DNA from: Armillaria gallica | Lineage: Eukaryota > Basidiomycota > Agaricomycetes > Agaricales > Physalacriaceae | Assembly: GCA_037576215.1 (NCBI GenBank) | Contig: JBANDB010000006.1 | Location: 4,898,001-4,962,000, forward strand | DNA length: 64,000 bases | Direction of reading: 5' to 3' | Shown here: one piece after another, positions 36,384-48,056 of the stretch | Layout: the number at the start of each line of letters is the position of its first letter | Numbering within the stretch: the stretch's first letter is position 1 | Notes under the pieces: generated by a model | Told to the model about the DNA's origin: nothing | The model's database searches: none | What the model saw: only the letters and a program-made list of their open reading frames with translations | Program-made: the position numbers and the translations under genes

Positions 36384-36716
36384 GTCGTCGATCATTTCTT
36401 GTATTGGATCAGCGATGACGTCTTAGTTCTAGTCTCCCCACATGTCTGTTGTAAAGCGTTCGTATCCGTTGGTTCCTCCCGATATTCTCTTCTCCCGTCC
36501 TCCGAAATCTCCCAAAACGTCGCGAGTTTCCTTGTAAGCGGCCCGGGATCTAGGTTTGCATGTCCGGGTCTAAGAAGTGCCTCATGCAGTCAAGACTCCG
36601 CAGTACGGTCATCATGCTCCGACGCCGTGTTCTTCGTCGCCACATCGTCAGGCAGCCTTTTTTTCAACGCCTTCTAACGGAAAACTGTATCCATACTCAC
36701 CGTACACCACAATATA
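36384..36716. other. intergenic between F-box and wall-protein genes
   Basis: About 330 bp with no coding signal. It contains the 3' flank of the F-box gene and the promoter of the GPI protein gene. Confidence 0.45.
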
Positions 36717-37448
36717 ATGAACAAGCACTCATACAAAATCTCCCTTCCTCTTCCTCTTCTACTTTTATGTATTTGCGCCACGCTCGTGTCGGCTTCACAT
36801 TGTTCGTTCCGCTCTGTCTCCCCGAGAAAAAAATCCTTTGCTCACGGCCTCTTCTTTCGAATTTTTACCAGCTTACTTCGTTATCAACGAACCCCAGTCA
36901 TCTGCGCAATGGTCTAATGACGCTGTCAACGTAGTCGCATGGGAGAAGGGCGTGCAAGATGATATCACACATTTCGACATGGAATTGATGAGGCTCAGCC
37001 AGGACGGAGTGACATACATAGCCTATAACGGTGCGCCTTAGTCCTTTACTATATTCTTTGTCTTGACGAATCATCTTATTCAAATGCAGTCGAGGCGTTA
37101 CCCAGCTCTCCCAAGTCGCTCAACATATACTTACAAGACATACCGACTGGAGACGACTATTTCCTTCTCTTCCTCAACTCGACGCTTGGCGTCATGCATT
37201 GCCTATCGTCGCGATTCGCGATTGTTAATGCTACAGACGTCACGTCTTCCGCAAGCGCGTCTGCGACGCTAGACTCTTCCATACCAACAGTGACCGTTAG
37301 CGGGTCACCGAATCCGACAAAAGGATTCGTAACAACTTTCGCGTCAAAAGCGAGCTCCATCGTATTTGGGATTACGTCGGGGCATAAATGCTGTGGGGTG
37401 GTTGTATTAGCAGGTGCTGTGGTTGGAGCGGCGTTGGTGTTGTGGTGA
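36717..37448 (+). CDS. Kre9/Knh1-like GPI-anchored wall protein
   Basis: Exons 36717-36801, 36872-37030 and 37090-37448 join in frame to 200 residues. A signal peptide (KISLPLPLLLLCICATLVSA) is followed by one beta-sandwich domain. It begins YFVINEPQSSAQWSNDAVN, contains VVAWEKGVQDD and ends DYFLLFLNSTLGVMHCLSSR, the layout of the Kre9/Knh1 N-terminal domain. A Ser/Thr-rich stalk (TDVTSSASASATLDSS) leads to a C-terminal hydrophobic tail (CCGVVVLAGAVVGAALVLW), as expected of a GPI attachment signal. Such proteins sit in the plasma membrane or cell wall of mushrooms; a role in beta-glucan organisation is inferred from the domain name only. Confidence 0.8.
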
Positions 37449-39006
37449 GGCGAGCTTGCTGTATGACTGTTTCTTGACTATCTTGGACAATTCTTGCTGT
37501 GTTGCTATGCATTTTCTGTTAAGTGTGAGTTTGGGTCCCTTATCTCTCGGAGCCGCAGAAGGTCCTCATTATAATTACCTAGACGATACCATAATGATAA
37601 CTTGTAAACAAGACATGGGATGTAACCTTTCTTTGGCCTTCGCTTCTGTCATGCGTGAAATTATGCCTTCCAGGCGGCACATGTATGCCGCTACTTACTC
37701 AATGCAAAGATAAAAACACAGCAGTCTCGTTTCAGAATCCTTGATCGGCGTCTTCATGGCCATGAACTCTAAACGACAGTACATTCAAGGGCCATATCGT
37801 CCCATCCAATACAGAGCCATTGCTGGTGATTCTCACTACTGTAGAGTATATTAAAGGTACGTACTATTTTCTTTTTCACAATACAGGTCCTTACGCTTCA
37901 TATACAGAGAGTATCTATATTACCAATCCTGATTCCGTTAAGAACGCATATGCCGTAAACGTGACACGCACCTATGACGAGGTCTGCCCTGCTACTGCTC
38001 GAGGGTGCCACTGCCTGATATCGATACTTCTCCCGCTGTAGGCTAGGAGCTTGTTGGCGGCGGATATTCCTCGCCTTAGCAATAGATCAACCTCAGATTC
38101 GGAGGTACCAGTCTGTGTCAGTATCCATTTTTCTTTATGCTCCCCTTCTTCAACAGTTACAGTAACTTGGTTCAACACGACAACCCACGACACGCCTCAT
38201 AACGGGCTAAGACGCGGGTTGTAGTACAGTATAGGAACGTGGATGCAACAGAGAGCGAAGATAAGTAGGTTAGACGGCATCTCCTTGAGGCGAACTGCGA
38301 TTCAGGAAATATCCTCCGAGCTAACGGCAAAGGGAATCACAAGGCTCCAATGGCTCGTACAGCCACCAGTCTAGTACATCTTAGGTATAGTCTACATTTA
38401 CCTTTAACTCGGACCCCTACTTGTGACTTTCAAAGGTGTATGATGGATTGGATCGGCTAAGATATACTGAACTGCCCTGGCGCTACTACGGACTTGGACC
38501 CTCACGAGGTATAATACTATCCTTTGAGGTAGGGGAGAACAAGCGGTCTTTGGATCTACCGTTTAGCTTGACTAAGTAGGCGAATCTGGGACTCACCGGT
38601 TCCAAAGCAAAAGGGATCAATGCCAGCAGTCTAGACCGATTGAAATGAAGGGCAAATCCAAGCACTGCCACGATCATTTCTTACTGCCAGTTTGCTTGGT
38701 TTACGGCGGTTGAAAATCACCTTTCCCAGATCAGTGGTGTCAATAATATGGGTATCAAGGGGTATCACGCCGCATAAGTGGGACTCAAAATGGCTAGGCT
38801 CGTGATCGAGTCAACCCTCGCATCGGAGTAGCGGGTTCCTGTAGTAATCCGGGGTTTTTGCTTGCCATACAGCTTACTTCGTAGATTGAATATCTGTCGT
38901 CATCTGAGTCTGGGTAATGAACATACAGATTCCGAAGAACCTGCTTGGGTAAAATGCAACTCATACAAATATCGTAGTGAATCTGACCAGCCTTCTCAGA
39001 ACCCCC
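37449..39006. other. intergenic, possible wall-protein relic
   Basis: Near 37850-37970 the plus strand reads GTYYFLFHNTGPY and ESIYITNPDS, faintly like the end of a Kre9-type domain, but it is broken by stops and has no signal peptide. It may be a decayed copy of the upstream gene. The rest, to 39006, shows no coding structure. Confidence 0.35.
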
Positions 39007-39670
39007 ATGGCGCCCCACCAAGACAATAAACTTGAATATGTCCTCACCCTAGCATCCACCGCATTCTCCACCTCCACCTCATTGTACACGCTCGCCTGTA
39101 CCTTCGCTTTCTGCAATCTTGTCATTTACCCTGTCCTTCCACCTCTCACGGCATGAGCAAAGCTTCAGCATCTCGAGGATACCATCCATGAGATTGCGAA
39201 TCTATTCGGCGAGAACAACTGCGTCCTTGCCGATCCCGTCATGGTCGATATACAGATCAATGAGTGCGTGATTGGCAACCTGCGCTTCCTACTGATGCTC
39301 ACGCCTTACTTCGTCAGTATACAAGCCCACATATGCTCCCTCATCAGACGACTACTCTACGCAAACGCAAGCGTCTCTATAAACTTTCGGTCTTGGTTCA
39401 GATATCTATCAGAAATCAAGGCTATTTGGACTGATGCGCGCAAGTGTCAAATTGAAGCCAACCGTTTGGAGAGGAAAGTGAAGGTATGTTTGCACGAAAG
39501 GTTGAATAGACAATGCGGATAAAACTCCACATTTTCAGATCGCAATGATCGAAGAGAAAGAGGGACGGCTGCGCGAAGAAGTCATACGCAAGAGAAGATC
39601 GTCTACCAGTCGGGCCTTGGTTGCCAGCCCCCAGTATCTTCCTCTTTCCCGAAGCAGTGATCTTGCTTGA
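39007..39670 (+). CDS. hypothetical protein, 186 aa
   Basis: Exons 39007-39120, 39169-39483 and 39539-39670 all join in phase 0. The first intron (48 bp, GTCATT...TTCAG) carries the only in-frame TGA, so unspliced reading would look like a broken gene. The N-terminus has a hydrophobic segment (LYTLACTFAFCNL). The rest is largely helical: HLEDTIHEIANLF, LADPVMVDIQ, WFRYLSEIKAIWTDARKC and a charged IEEKEGRLREEVIRKRR near the end. Similar uncharacterised helical proteins occur in agarics; no function is known to me. Further upstream exons cannot be excluded. Confidence 0.55.
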
Positions 39671-41535
39671 TAATCACTTGATTGCTGGTTCAGCTATAAC
39701 ACGAAACCATCATACTGAACGGAGGTGTTCGTGTTCCCCTTGTGCTATATTTATTCTCCGAGAATCATCACAATATGAATTAGTACATGTATCAAGATCA
39801 CTCGCGCCTAATTTAAATAAAACTCGTGATTTTAAAGACTTGCCGCGGCATCGTTCGGCCAGTTTGTTTAGGTCCCCGCGACTTGTTGTGAGAACTTCGA
39901 AGCCTCAAATCCCTTCCGTCAAAGGGAATACATGTCGTCCTTTTTCAAATGTGTATCAATCTTGGCGATGCAACTGCGTACATGCATGCGGTACCTTCTG
40001 TTCCTGACTCTTCGAATCACAGCCTTACCTATTCTTTCAGGCAAAATAATGCCGTCTTGCCGCTAACGCATATTTGCTTATACTGTACGTTCGTCTTAAC
40101 ATATCCTGCTTCTCCCGCATTCGAATAGGCGAACCGAGCTCCTGTACTGGAGCAATGCAAAAGGTTCCGATCATTATCTTTGGCCAGTAGTCAGTCGCCA
40201 TGTGCACAAACTGATTTCTCGGTCCGATTTAACGGGTAGGTCCTAGCTCTTCTATTCTGCCATCGATGGTTCCATATTGCGTGCTCGGAGCCTATTCGTA
40301 GCCCAATCCTGATGCTTCTTATGCATGAAGAAACTGTTAACTTGCGGTCTCACCCTCCAAGAGCCTAATCCCATGTCTACGCCGAAAGTGCAATATGATA
40401 TCGCGGAGAAGGGAAGCGATTTAGACGCGGACGACCACTATAAAACCAGGGTAGCACTACCGAGGACACAGAAGTGGTACCAGTGGTATAATCAAAGACG
40501 ACACGCCAGAAGAACGCAGGCTGGTTCTGAAGCTTGATCTTCTGATTTTGATTCGTGTAGGATTCGTCTTTTTGGATTACCATTTCGTTCGCGTTGCGCT
40601 GGCTGCTCCTTGAACCCATAGCCTACTGTTTCCTCCCGCTGGTGGCTACTCTCGGCACTGATTCCAACTTCGACAATTCGGCGCGCCATAATTTCCCAGT
40701 CCCGAACACTTCTCCATAACGGAATTTTGAGGGCAACTCATAGAGAGCTCATTGAAGCTGTCGAGCGTATATTTGAACTTTGCAGTACCCCTCGATCCTT
40801 CGTCTCTTACGGGTGTTGCGGTCCATCGGTACGCTTCATCTAGTGCAGTTCAGATAATACTATCCCACGGAACACGAGACGGCTTGTAATGGGGATTGCC
40901 GTTGTTGGTGAATCTATCGATCTATGGCAACGTTCGTTCAAACCAGAACTTTCGATGGCTTATCATCTCTTATAATGGATCGTCGATCATACACCCCTTC
41001 CTTCTGAAGCTCTTTGCGAAACGACGCTCGTGTTTCTGTTGTTACCATGTCCAAGAAAAAGGAGGAACGAGATGCTGACAACGTGTGCATGTGAGAGTCC
41101 GATATGTTGTACACGGACGTGGTTCATGAGCGTTCGGTTTTGATGCCAAATGTCCACACAAGACTTATTAGTCCGTCAAAGACACAGATCACTAGCACTT
41201 GTACTACGGGATTATATTTTATCAATAAACGTGAGTTTCTCTCTTGGATAGTATCTTCGACCTACTAATCGTGTTTCTCAGCCGAATGCGTCTCCGCGGG
41301 ATTGAGATATATATACGCCGGGGATCCTCCACGATCCTTCCTATTGAATTCCCTACCACGTCTAGTACCGAGTCCTTAACGAATTGTTGAATACTAGGCA
41401 TGAACCTTCTTACATCCACCACTATCTTCATCTGACTTTGACCTCGGTAGCGTGTATGCTCTATCACACAACTCGTTCCGATCGATAAAGGCATTCGCAT
41501 GGAACCGTATCTTTACCTGTCCAATAGCGCGGTTT
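39671..41535. other. intergenic, no gene supported
   Basis: Weak frames occur, e.g. minus 41222-41500 with VIEHTRYRGQSQMKIVVDV, but they have no domain, start context or splice partners. No gene is called. Confidence 0.4.
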
Positions 41536-42090
41536 CCTGTTCTGTGTAGACGGACTCAAATCATTCATACTTCAATGGAACACTGTCTTGGGTTATGGTC
41601 CATTTTTTCGTTGGATATGGTGGAATAACCTGAGCTGACTCTGGAGGGACTTCCGCTATGCTCGAGAGTCGAAACGAATGCGAAGGGTGGAACAGGGGAG
41701 CACCTGACAACTACTCTCAAATGACAGGCGTCGTGACTGTTAACTCGATTTGCTTTGGATGCGGAGATGTACACTACTCACTGTCCGGATATCTGCTTGT
41801 CGCCCTTCCACAATGAATTTATTCCCAGTTCCCGAGTCAACATCGCCGATCCAAGCTCCCTGTGGCGCAACTCGAGAGAAGATTTCGACCAGGTCATTTA
41901 CACGTAACAGCCTCCTGGAGGAGCGGAGGAATCGAGCTGTCACTTGCGGTGCCTCAAGCTCAAGGCAGACGCCTTTCGCTCCGTATTCCTTTCACCTTCT
42001 GAGCCAAAGAGCGGTGCGTATCATCCATTCCTCTCATTTTCGAGTACTCATCGCAATCACAAGAACACCATCTAAGGTCACATAGCAATC
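41536..42090 (+). repeat. diverged copy of the HET-gene 5' region
   Basis: This stretch is similar along its length to 43955-44290, upstream of the HET-like gene. Shared blocks include TGTAGACGGA, TTCAATGGA, the GAGCTGTCA...TTGCGG segment, CACCTTCTGAGCC versus CATCTTCTGAGCC, and TTTCGAGTACTCAT, in the same order. The copy has stops in the frame that reads openly at 44100 and is not followed by HET coding sequence. It is a partial duplication relic. Confidence 0.55.
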
Positions 42091-43954
42091 ACTTTGCGGC
42101 GGCTGAATAATTGGTTCATGATCAGTCAGTCGGCAGCCGCCAAGTTGGCGATTAGACATCGAAGCCACGCCCGTCAGACGCTATGGACAATGACGCAGCA
42201 AAGCCAGAGGTACACCAGTATGGTCTGGCACCGACAACTATCAAGATGCATCTTCATTTCGTCGCCTCTGACTGAATGCGATCTGGGGCGTGCCCTGTCT
42301 TCAATTTCTCACCTGTGTACGTGCCTTCTTCGTTCTCGTCGACTGTGGCAGAACGTCATCTAGGGCTGTGCTTGCAGGTCTATAGCGAGGGAGCGACGGC
42401 CAGGTCAACAGGCCAGAAGTTTGCGTGCACGAGGGTTCTCATGACGGCGATATGGAATAGGGTGCCGAGTGGATTTAAGGACGTTCCTGATTTGCTCACA
42501 CTGTTGGGTAAGATGAATTGAACTTGGGTGTGAAGGACTCGATGGATGGAGGGGCTATGTGGAATTCGGGCCGAGTCAAGCCACAGGATGGGAGGTGGTC
42601 TGGTGATCCACGGATGTTTTTGGTTGCGTGAGCGGGATTGCGCGACCTTGTATAATTGTGTCATTACAGTAAACGAATCTTGTATTACTATATCTCTAGA
42701 CTAATCAATCAGGATGTATAGATCCTCTCTTTAACTAGAATCAACGTGATTGCACGCGAATCGACTTTTTACAGGACAAAAGCAGCGTCGTCATCATTGC
42801 TGCCATCGGGCCGATTACGACCGTCACCTCTTGTTCTGGCACTCACCAGCTCGCTATATATGTTCGACGGCCTACTTTACTATCGATCCACACTCGTCCC
42901 CTTACCCATGGGTCGTCACCACCGCCTTCATTACTGAACTCTAGCTGGTTCGTTTCGCTGCCGTAGCGGATATTCGTGCATTTTCAGAGGATTGGTTTGC
43001 TGATGCAGAGTACGCGTGAAGAATTGGGTATCTCAGACTGTAAGTCGTATCGTCATTGTCGAAAGGATCACTGAGAGAAGCAGGCGCCGACCCTGGGAAG
43101 ACTGGACTCTGGAGACTCTGAAGGAGCACGTCCGTAGCGTATCTCAAGCTCGGCCGCCATGATATCACCCAGAAAATCAAAACGGCTCAGCTCTAGGTTC
43201 GCAATGTCTTCGACGACAAATTTTGGGAACGTCACCACTACTATAGTACCGAGGTCCGCCTCGCATCTATGGAGCACATCATTTTTTTGCTCAGTCCTCG
43301 AAACCATGCAGCCTCACATCCCTCTTCGTGTCTCGTTTGGCACTCAATTATTCTTTGGTCCAAGCAATAGCCTCTCTCCTTCACCTTCGAATCCTGAAAC
43401 TGAACCACGAATACTTTGATAACGAAGTTACAACGTCATGATCAATGCTTCTACTAGAAGGCCACAATGATCAGTATAGCTTCGTGCAGCCATATCTGAG
43501 TTACGAGTTGATCGGCTACGAAAAGACATGACACGCTCTGTACGGAGCTTCGGTGTTCATGGCATACTGCTGGGCGCCAGAGCTGAAGGTGGCCTATCGC
43601 TTTGGTTCAGCTATGCGTTGCTGGCTTGTCGGAGACGATGGTCCCATTCCAGACAGGACGCCAAAAACCCTCGATCGAGTCATTCCGACCTTTAAGAGGA
43701 ACCCTCTGGCGGTCGCGGATTGTTCTGAAGACTCCTGCGGTGGTGATAATCTACTTTCTCGTGCATTTTCTTTCTGTCTCCAGGTCGTAATGGGCCGGTG
43801 TCAACTTGTGCACTACAAGCCGCACTAGGCCGCCCCCAGGTTTTGGGATAATGTACACTTAATCAATTCAAAAAATTCAACCTTTGACTTTTACGGAGGA
43901 CCAAAAAGCGCTCAAAGCTGGATTCGAGGATTAATAGCCCCGTATCTTAAGGCT
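42091..43954. other. intergenic, no gene supported
   Basis: Scattered frames exist. Minus 43068-43307 reads TIVVVTFPKFVVEDIANLEL, and plus 43553-43828 starts MFMAYCWAPELKV. They look somewhat protein-like but show neither domains nor joined exons. They could be gene relics. Confidence 0.35.
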
Positions 43955-44290
43955 GTTCTATGTAGACGGATTCCAAATTTCAATGGAGCACCGTCTTCCA
44001 TCAGCTAATTTTTTGGTTGCCTGGCTGCATAGCCCCAGCTAAGGCGCGCTAATTTAAGAGAAGAGATAAGCGCCCAAAGCAGCAATTGGGAGGTGCCGTG
44101 CTGTTAAAAGGATTCGAGCTGTCAATTGCGGCGCCTGAAGGCAAACACCTTTTCGGGTGGTACTCCCTTCATCTTCTGAGCCAGGATATAGTACGTATCA
44201 TTTGCTTCTTTCATTTCGAGTACTCATTACGCTAACATGAACACTATCTAAGTCGTATACCAGAGTTACGTTTTACGGCGACGTCATGGG
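43955..44290 (+). repeat. 5' region of the HET-like gene, second repeat copy
   Basis: This is the better preserved copy of the segment at 41536. It includes an open stretch reading GFELSIAAPEGKHLFGWY and SLHLLSQDI before a GTACGT donor-like site, so it may be an upstream exon of the gene at 44339. Confidence 0.5.
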
Positions 44291-44338
44291 TGATTGGCGT
44301 CTATGGGTAAGCCAGTCAGCAAGTAAGCAGGAGGGAAA

Positions 44339-45992
44339 TTGCTAAAATGTTTTCAGTGTCCCTCTCCTCCCGAGGTCACCATATCTGCCTTCACTGAGAC
44401 GGGCCAAGAGGAATCATCGATCATTGTTCCATTGCAACGAGCGCACACCGGAAAGCGCGTGATATCATCCCGCCTTGCTGACACTCCCTGTGCTACGTTC
44501 GGCATTCAGGGCCTCCTAGATCAGCTCAACACCACACTCGGAACGTCATACAGCCTGGACAATCCATCCCTCTCCTGCATTCTTGAAGCCTGTATCACAA
44601 GCAGGTACGACTTTGGGCTGATATATGGCCTCCTTCGCGGAATATGGTACACCGATGACTGGAGCACTGTACGAGATGAACTTTGCAGACGGGAAGGGGA
44701 GGACCGGGAGATGCGACGAAAAGCACTTGATGGAAACCGGATCGTCAATCCAAGGTTGCGACCTCGACGTGTCTGGGATCTACATAGCAATCGGGTGGTG
44801 CCATGGTGGTTCATGTATCTTCATTCCAATATCCAGTGGCCTCAGCCGATATCGCACGCATGGGTGGACGAGAAGGATCGCGCTGTTGTGTGGACACCCA
44901 TCAATGGATACAAATGGCCCGTTCCCATCCCAAAGGATGTCGACCTCAATCTGATCCGCATCGAAATGCTCAATCTCGGACTGGAGTATGCATGGCTGGA
45001 CATACTCTGTTTGAGACAGGTGGGCGGATGGAGAGAAGACTTGCGCGCAGAGGAGTGGAAGCTGGATGTTCCCACCATCGGAGCAGTGTATCAAGGCGAG
45101 GATGTGGTGTGTTACTTGAGTGGGCTGGGTCGGCCTTTGACATTGAAGGAGGGTGACTTGGAGAGTGATCGGTGTTGGTTCAGACGTGCTTGGACACTAC
45201 AGGAGGTTGGCATCGACAGGGTGATTGCGGGGGACGCCGGATGGACCACTGCATGCAAAGCGTAAGGATGGAATGTATGAGACTGAGCTACTAACCAGGT
45301 TTCACAAGCAGCTGCAGTCTACGCGTGATATGTCGTGGTCGTGGAAGGTGCGTGAGTTACTGGTGGAGATGCGGAGACGGGTGTCGACGAACCCAGTGGA
45401 CAAAATTGCGGGACTGGCATTTCTGATGAAGTGTGACACGATACCAGCATGCTACGAGAGCGAGTCTCTCGAGCACGCATGGACAGCACTCGTGAATGTG
45501 ATGGATACGGATTGTCGGTGGCCGCTGTTCTTGTGTGCTGAACCAGGAAATACTGGCAAAAAATGGCGGTCATCATGGGAACAGGTCATGACGAAGCCTC
45601 TGCCTGCCTTCTTTAATTACTGCCTCGATGTTTGTTGGGATGAAACGGGGGATGAAGACTGGTGTAATGCGGAGGGCATTGAAGGGTTGGTGCTAGGGTT
45701 GGCTGTTGTGGAAGAGGGTGATCGACGCGGAGAGTTGATTGTTAAAGACAAGGGTGGGATAGAACACAGATTCGAGATCACCGCCACCCATACGTCCCTG
45801 ATACCTGAAGACACCTACGCGATGATTTACACCTGCAGAGTTGAGAGCTCATGGGACCGTGGTTGGATGGTTGGGCGAAGCTTGCCAGGGGGAAAATTTG
45901 AGAAAATGTCGATGCTGATAATTTCTCGTGAAGAGCACCGGCGATTAAAGAATCTGGGTATTATTGAATGGCGTCGATATATTCTTATTTGA
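44339..45992 (+). pseudogene. HET-like (heterokaryon incompatibility) protein, frameshifted
   Basis: The sequence follows an agaric HET-type family: PPEVTISAFTETGQEE, RVWDLHSNRVVPWW, PISHAWVDEKDRAVVW, then the HET core YAWLDILCLRQ, IGAVYQGEDVVCYLSGL and CWFRRAWTLQE. HET domains act in non-self recognition and cell death in ascomycetes; their role in basidiomycetes is unproven. The first frame ends at 45265. The family continuation (TPDGPLHAKRKDG, ETELLTRFH, STNPVDKIAGLAF) is in another frame from about 45235 to the TGA at 45992. A net +1 frame change, for example loss of two bases in a GACACG context, explains it. Exon 1 and the true start are uncertain: the coding exon begins after a TTTTCAG acceptor at about 44354. 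Confidence 0.75.
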
Positions 45993-46225
45993 GTGGCTAA
46001 ATAGTGCGTAGTAGCTATTCTTAACCCGAGTAGCTATATATATTTTAACGAATACTTGCATTTTCGCAACGTGAACTCTAGCTCAACAGCCAGGTACCTC
46101 ATCACCGTTACGCACTTGATACGCAATATCTGTTGTGTTGAAGGTTCGCCATCGTCCCCACCATTACTGTCTAGTCGCCTCCTTCGTTATTGTCCCAGGT
46201 GAGAGCTACTTGGTGAATTATCGAG

Positions 46226-46860
46226 TTATCGTCGCTGCTTCTTCAACTCCTGAACTATTTGCTTCTTATCCACAAGATCCGTATACGCCCTCCGCGGATC
46301 CTCCACACCCACTTGCTTCGCCTTTCGTTTCCAAGCCAGTATCTGCGCGCGTAAAATGAGGTTGAGCGAGTACCGCAGTGTCGTTTGCGTGGCCGTGGAT
46401 GTCAGGACGCTCGTAGCATCCGCTATAATGTTGACATCCTCTTCTTGGCACCTGTGCTCTCGTCAGACACCTGCGTGCAAAAGGTAACTCCGGATTCCGT
46501 ACCGTAATTGTATGATTTTCTCCATGTTTTCCCGTTGTATGGTTGAGCACACGATCAAGAAGATCCACAGGTAATCTACGAGACTGTCCCCGGATACCAG
46601 CCATAATGACCAAAGGAGCCAGATCATTTTACAAGGCACGGTTCAAGAACGAGAAGCATTCGATGTCGAGCATTGAACCTCGTCGATGAAGAGGACCTGT
46701 ATGATTCTCTTGTTAGTGCACACATATTGATGCAAGAAGTACACGTACACCAGGAATGATGTCGGCCTTGCCCTCCTCGCGCCATTCCGCGACCTTGCTA
46801 TCTGTAGCTCTGGCTTGATTTCACCCGTGTCCAATTTTATTATTTCGTAGGACGTCGAGC
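46226..46860 (-). pseudogene. RuvB-like helicase (Rvb2/reptin) pseudogene fragment
   Basis: Read on the minus strand, pieces of the C-terminal half of a RuvB-like AAA+ ATPase appear in order but in different frames: LDTGEIKPELQI, SKVAEWREEGKADIIPG, an intron-like gap, LFIDEV (Walker B), then DIECFSFLNRAL, NDLAPLVIMA, LPVDLLDRVL, QEEDVNIIADAT, TLRYSLNLI and VEDPRRAYTDLVDKK, ending at TAA 46226. Lesions include a missing base after LFIDEV, an in-frame TAA after LNRAL and further indels. The order and the LFIDEV/SFLNRAL text point to Rvb2 rather than Rvb1. The intact gene should be elsewhere in the genome. The retained intron-like gap argues for a DNA-level duplication rather than a processed copy. 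Confidence 0.75.
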
Positions 46861-46909
46861 TGAGAACGCATTGATTTCAGCTGCATTCCTTGGTTATTGG
46901 ATAAAGGTC

Positions 46910-48056
46910 CTAGACGCGTCGGATATACACGAGATCCGACAGCGGTGTGCGGTAGGGGCATTGTGGGTGTAGAATTGGTAGGAAGATGGTTATCAGATAC
47001 GTCGCGTATGCAGTGACAGTGCCTATGCCGATGACCCAGGAAAGGCCAGGTCGGAGCGGTACAAGGAATATGACCAATCCGACAAAAAAGATCCCAAGTG
47101 CGAGGTGCATGAGGACGGGAAGAAGACCAATGATGATAAGAACATGCCATCTCTGGAATCTCCCGTATCGAAATTGGCGAACATGACTTCGGCCCTGAGG
47201 CGTCCCCGAAGGAAGCGCGAGGTAATGGTGGAGCCACTGTTTCACGAGCACGGCGACCAGGGCAGTTGCTAGACTAAGGGAGAGGCTCGTAAACCATAGC
47301 CCGTTCACCCAGACGTCCGTAGTTGCAGGAATGAACCCGGTATATGGATTGAGAGAGGACACTGGAACATTGTCGAGAGAGGAGCCGTTCGCAAGGGCGC
47401 GCTGGATAAGGACCATTTCGAAGAGCATGGCTGCCGACACCTGAGTATAATCCGCCTGTAAGCTCTGTGATGTTTGCGCTATGAAGGTTGTCACCACCGC
47501 TGAGAAAAGACCAGCCTGAACGTCTTCAGCGACAAAGAAGAATAAGGCAGTTACTCACGAAAACAAGAAGCACATCGACACTATCCCTCGATTCCCCGAC
47601 CGTCCTGGCGTCGTAATTAGTACTCTCGTCCACATATATCCTCCATACTCTCGCATTCGGGGCTGTTTCTTCGTAGATTCTATCTTCGGGATACTTGTCC
47701 TCGTAGTTGAACGGGTCATTGCCTAAACATAGCCTTCATGAGGCATAATTATGAAAGCAGGGAATCGAAGGAAGAGCCACGATACCTGTCTGTAAACCAG
47801 CATCTGGTCTCGCACCTCTATTACCCTCGACGCCAGCTTCTTCCTGTATTCCCGGGCTCAAAAATGGTTCAACCCCAATACTATCTGAATAAACGTGTTC
47901 CTTGCCAGTCTCCATTTCCTCTGGCTTCTCTACGTTGTTTTGACGCAATCTCGAGCCATTATTCTGAGACGACCGTTCTGGAAGTACGTGTATATCGGGG
48001 ATGCCTTCAGAAGAGCTTCTGTTGAAAACTTCGTCGACTCGGTGCTGGTCAGACAT
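46910..48056 (-). CDS. DUF6535 membrane protein, short form
   Basis: Exons 48056-47786, 47722-47559 and 47515-46910 give 346 residues. After a polar N-terminus come the DUF6535 hallmarks: DPFNYEDKYPED, YEETAPNARVWR, DSVDVLLVF, AGLFSAVVTTFI and AQTSQSLQADY. Membrane helices follow around LWFTSLSLSLATALVAVLVKQW and two near LIIIGLLPVLMHLALGIFF and WVIGIGTVTAYATYLI. Family members are agaric-specific, often several hundred residues longer, and of unknown function. Here a stop comes soon after LHPQCPYRTPLSDL, so the C-terminal part seems lost; the Rvb2 relic begins about 50 bp downstream. Confidence 0.8.
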
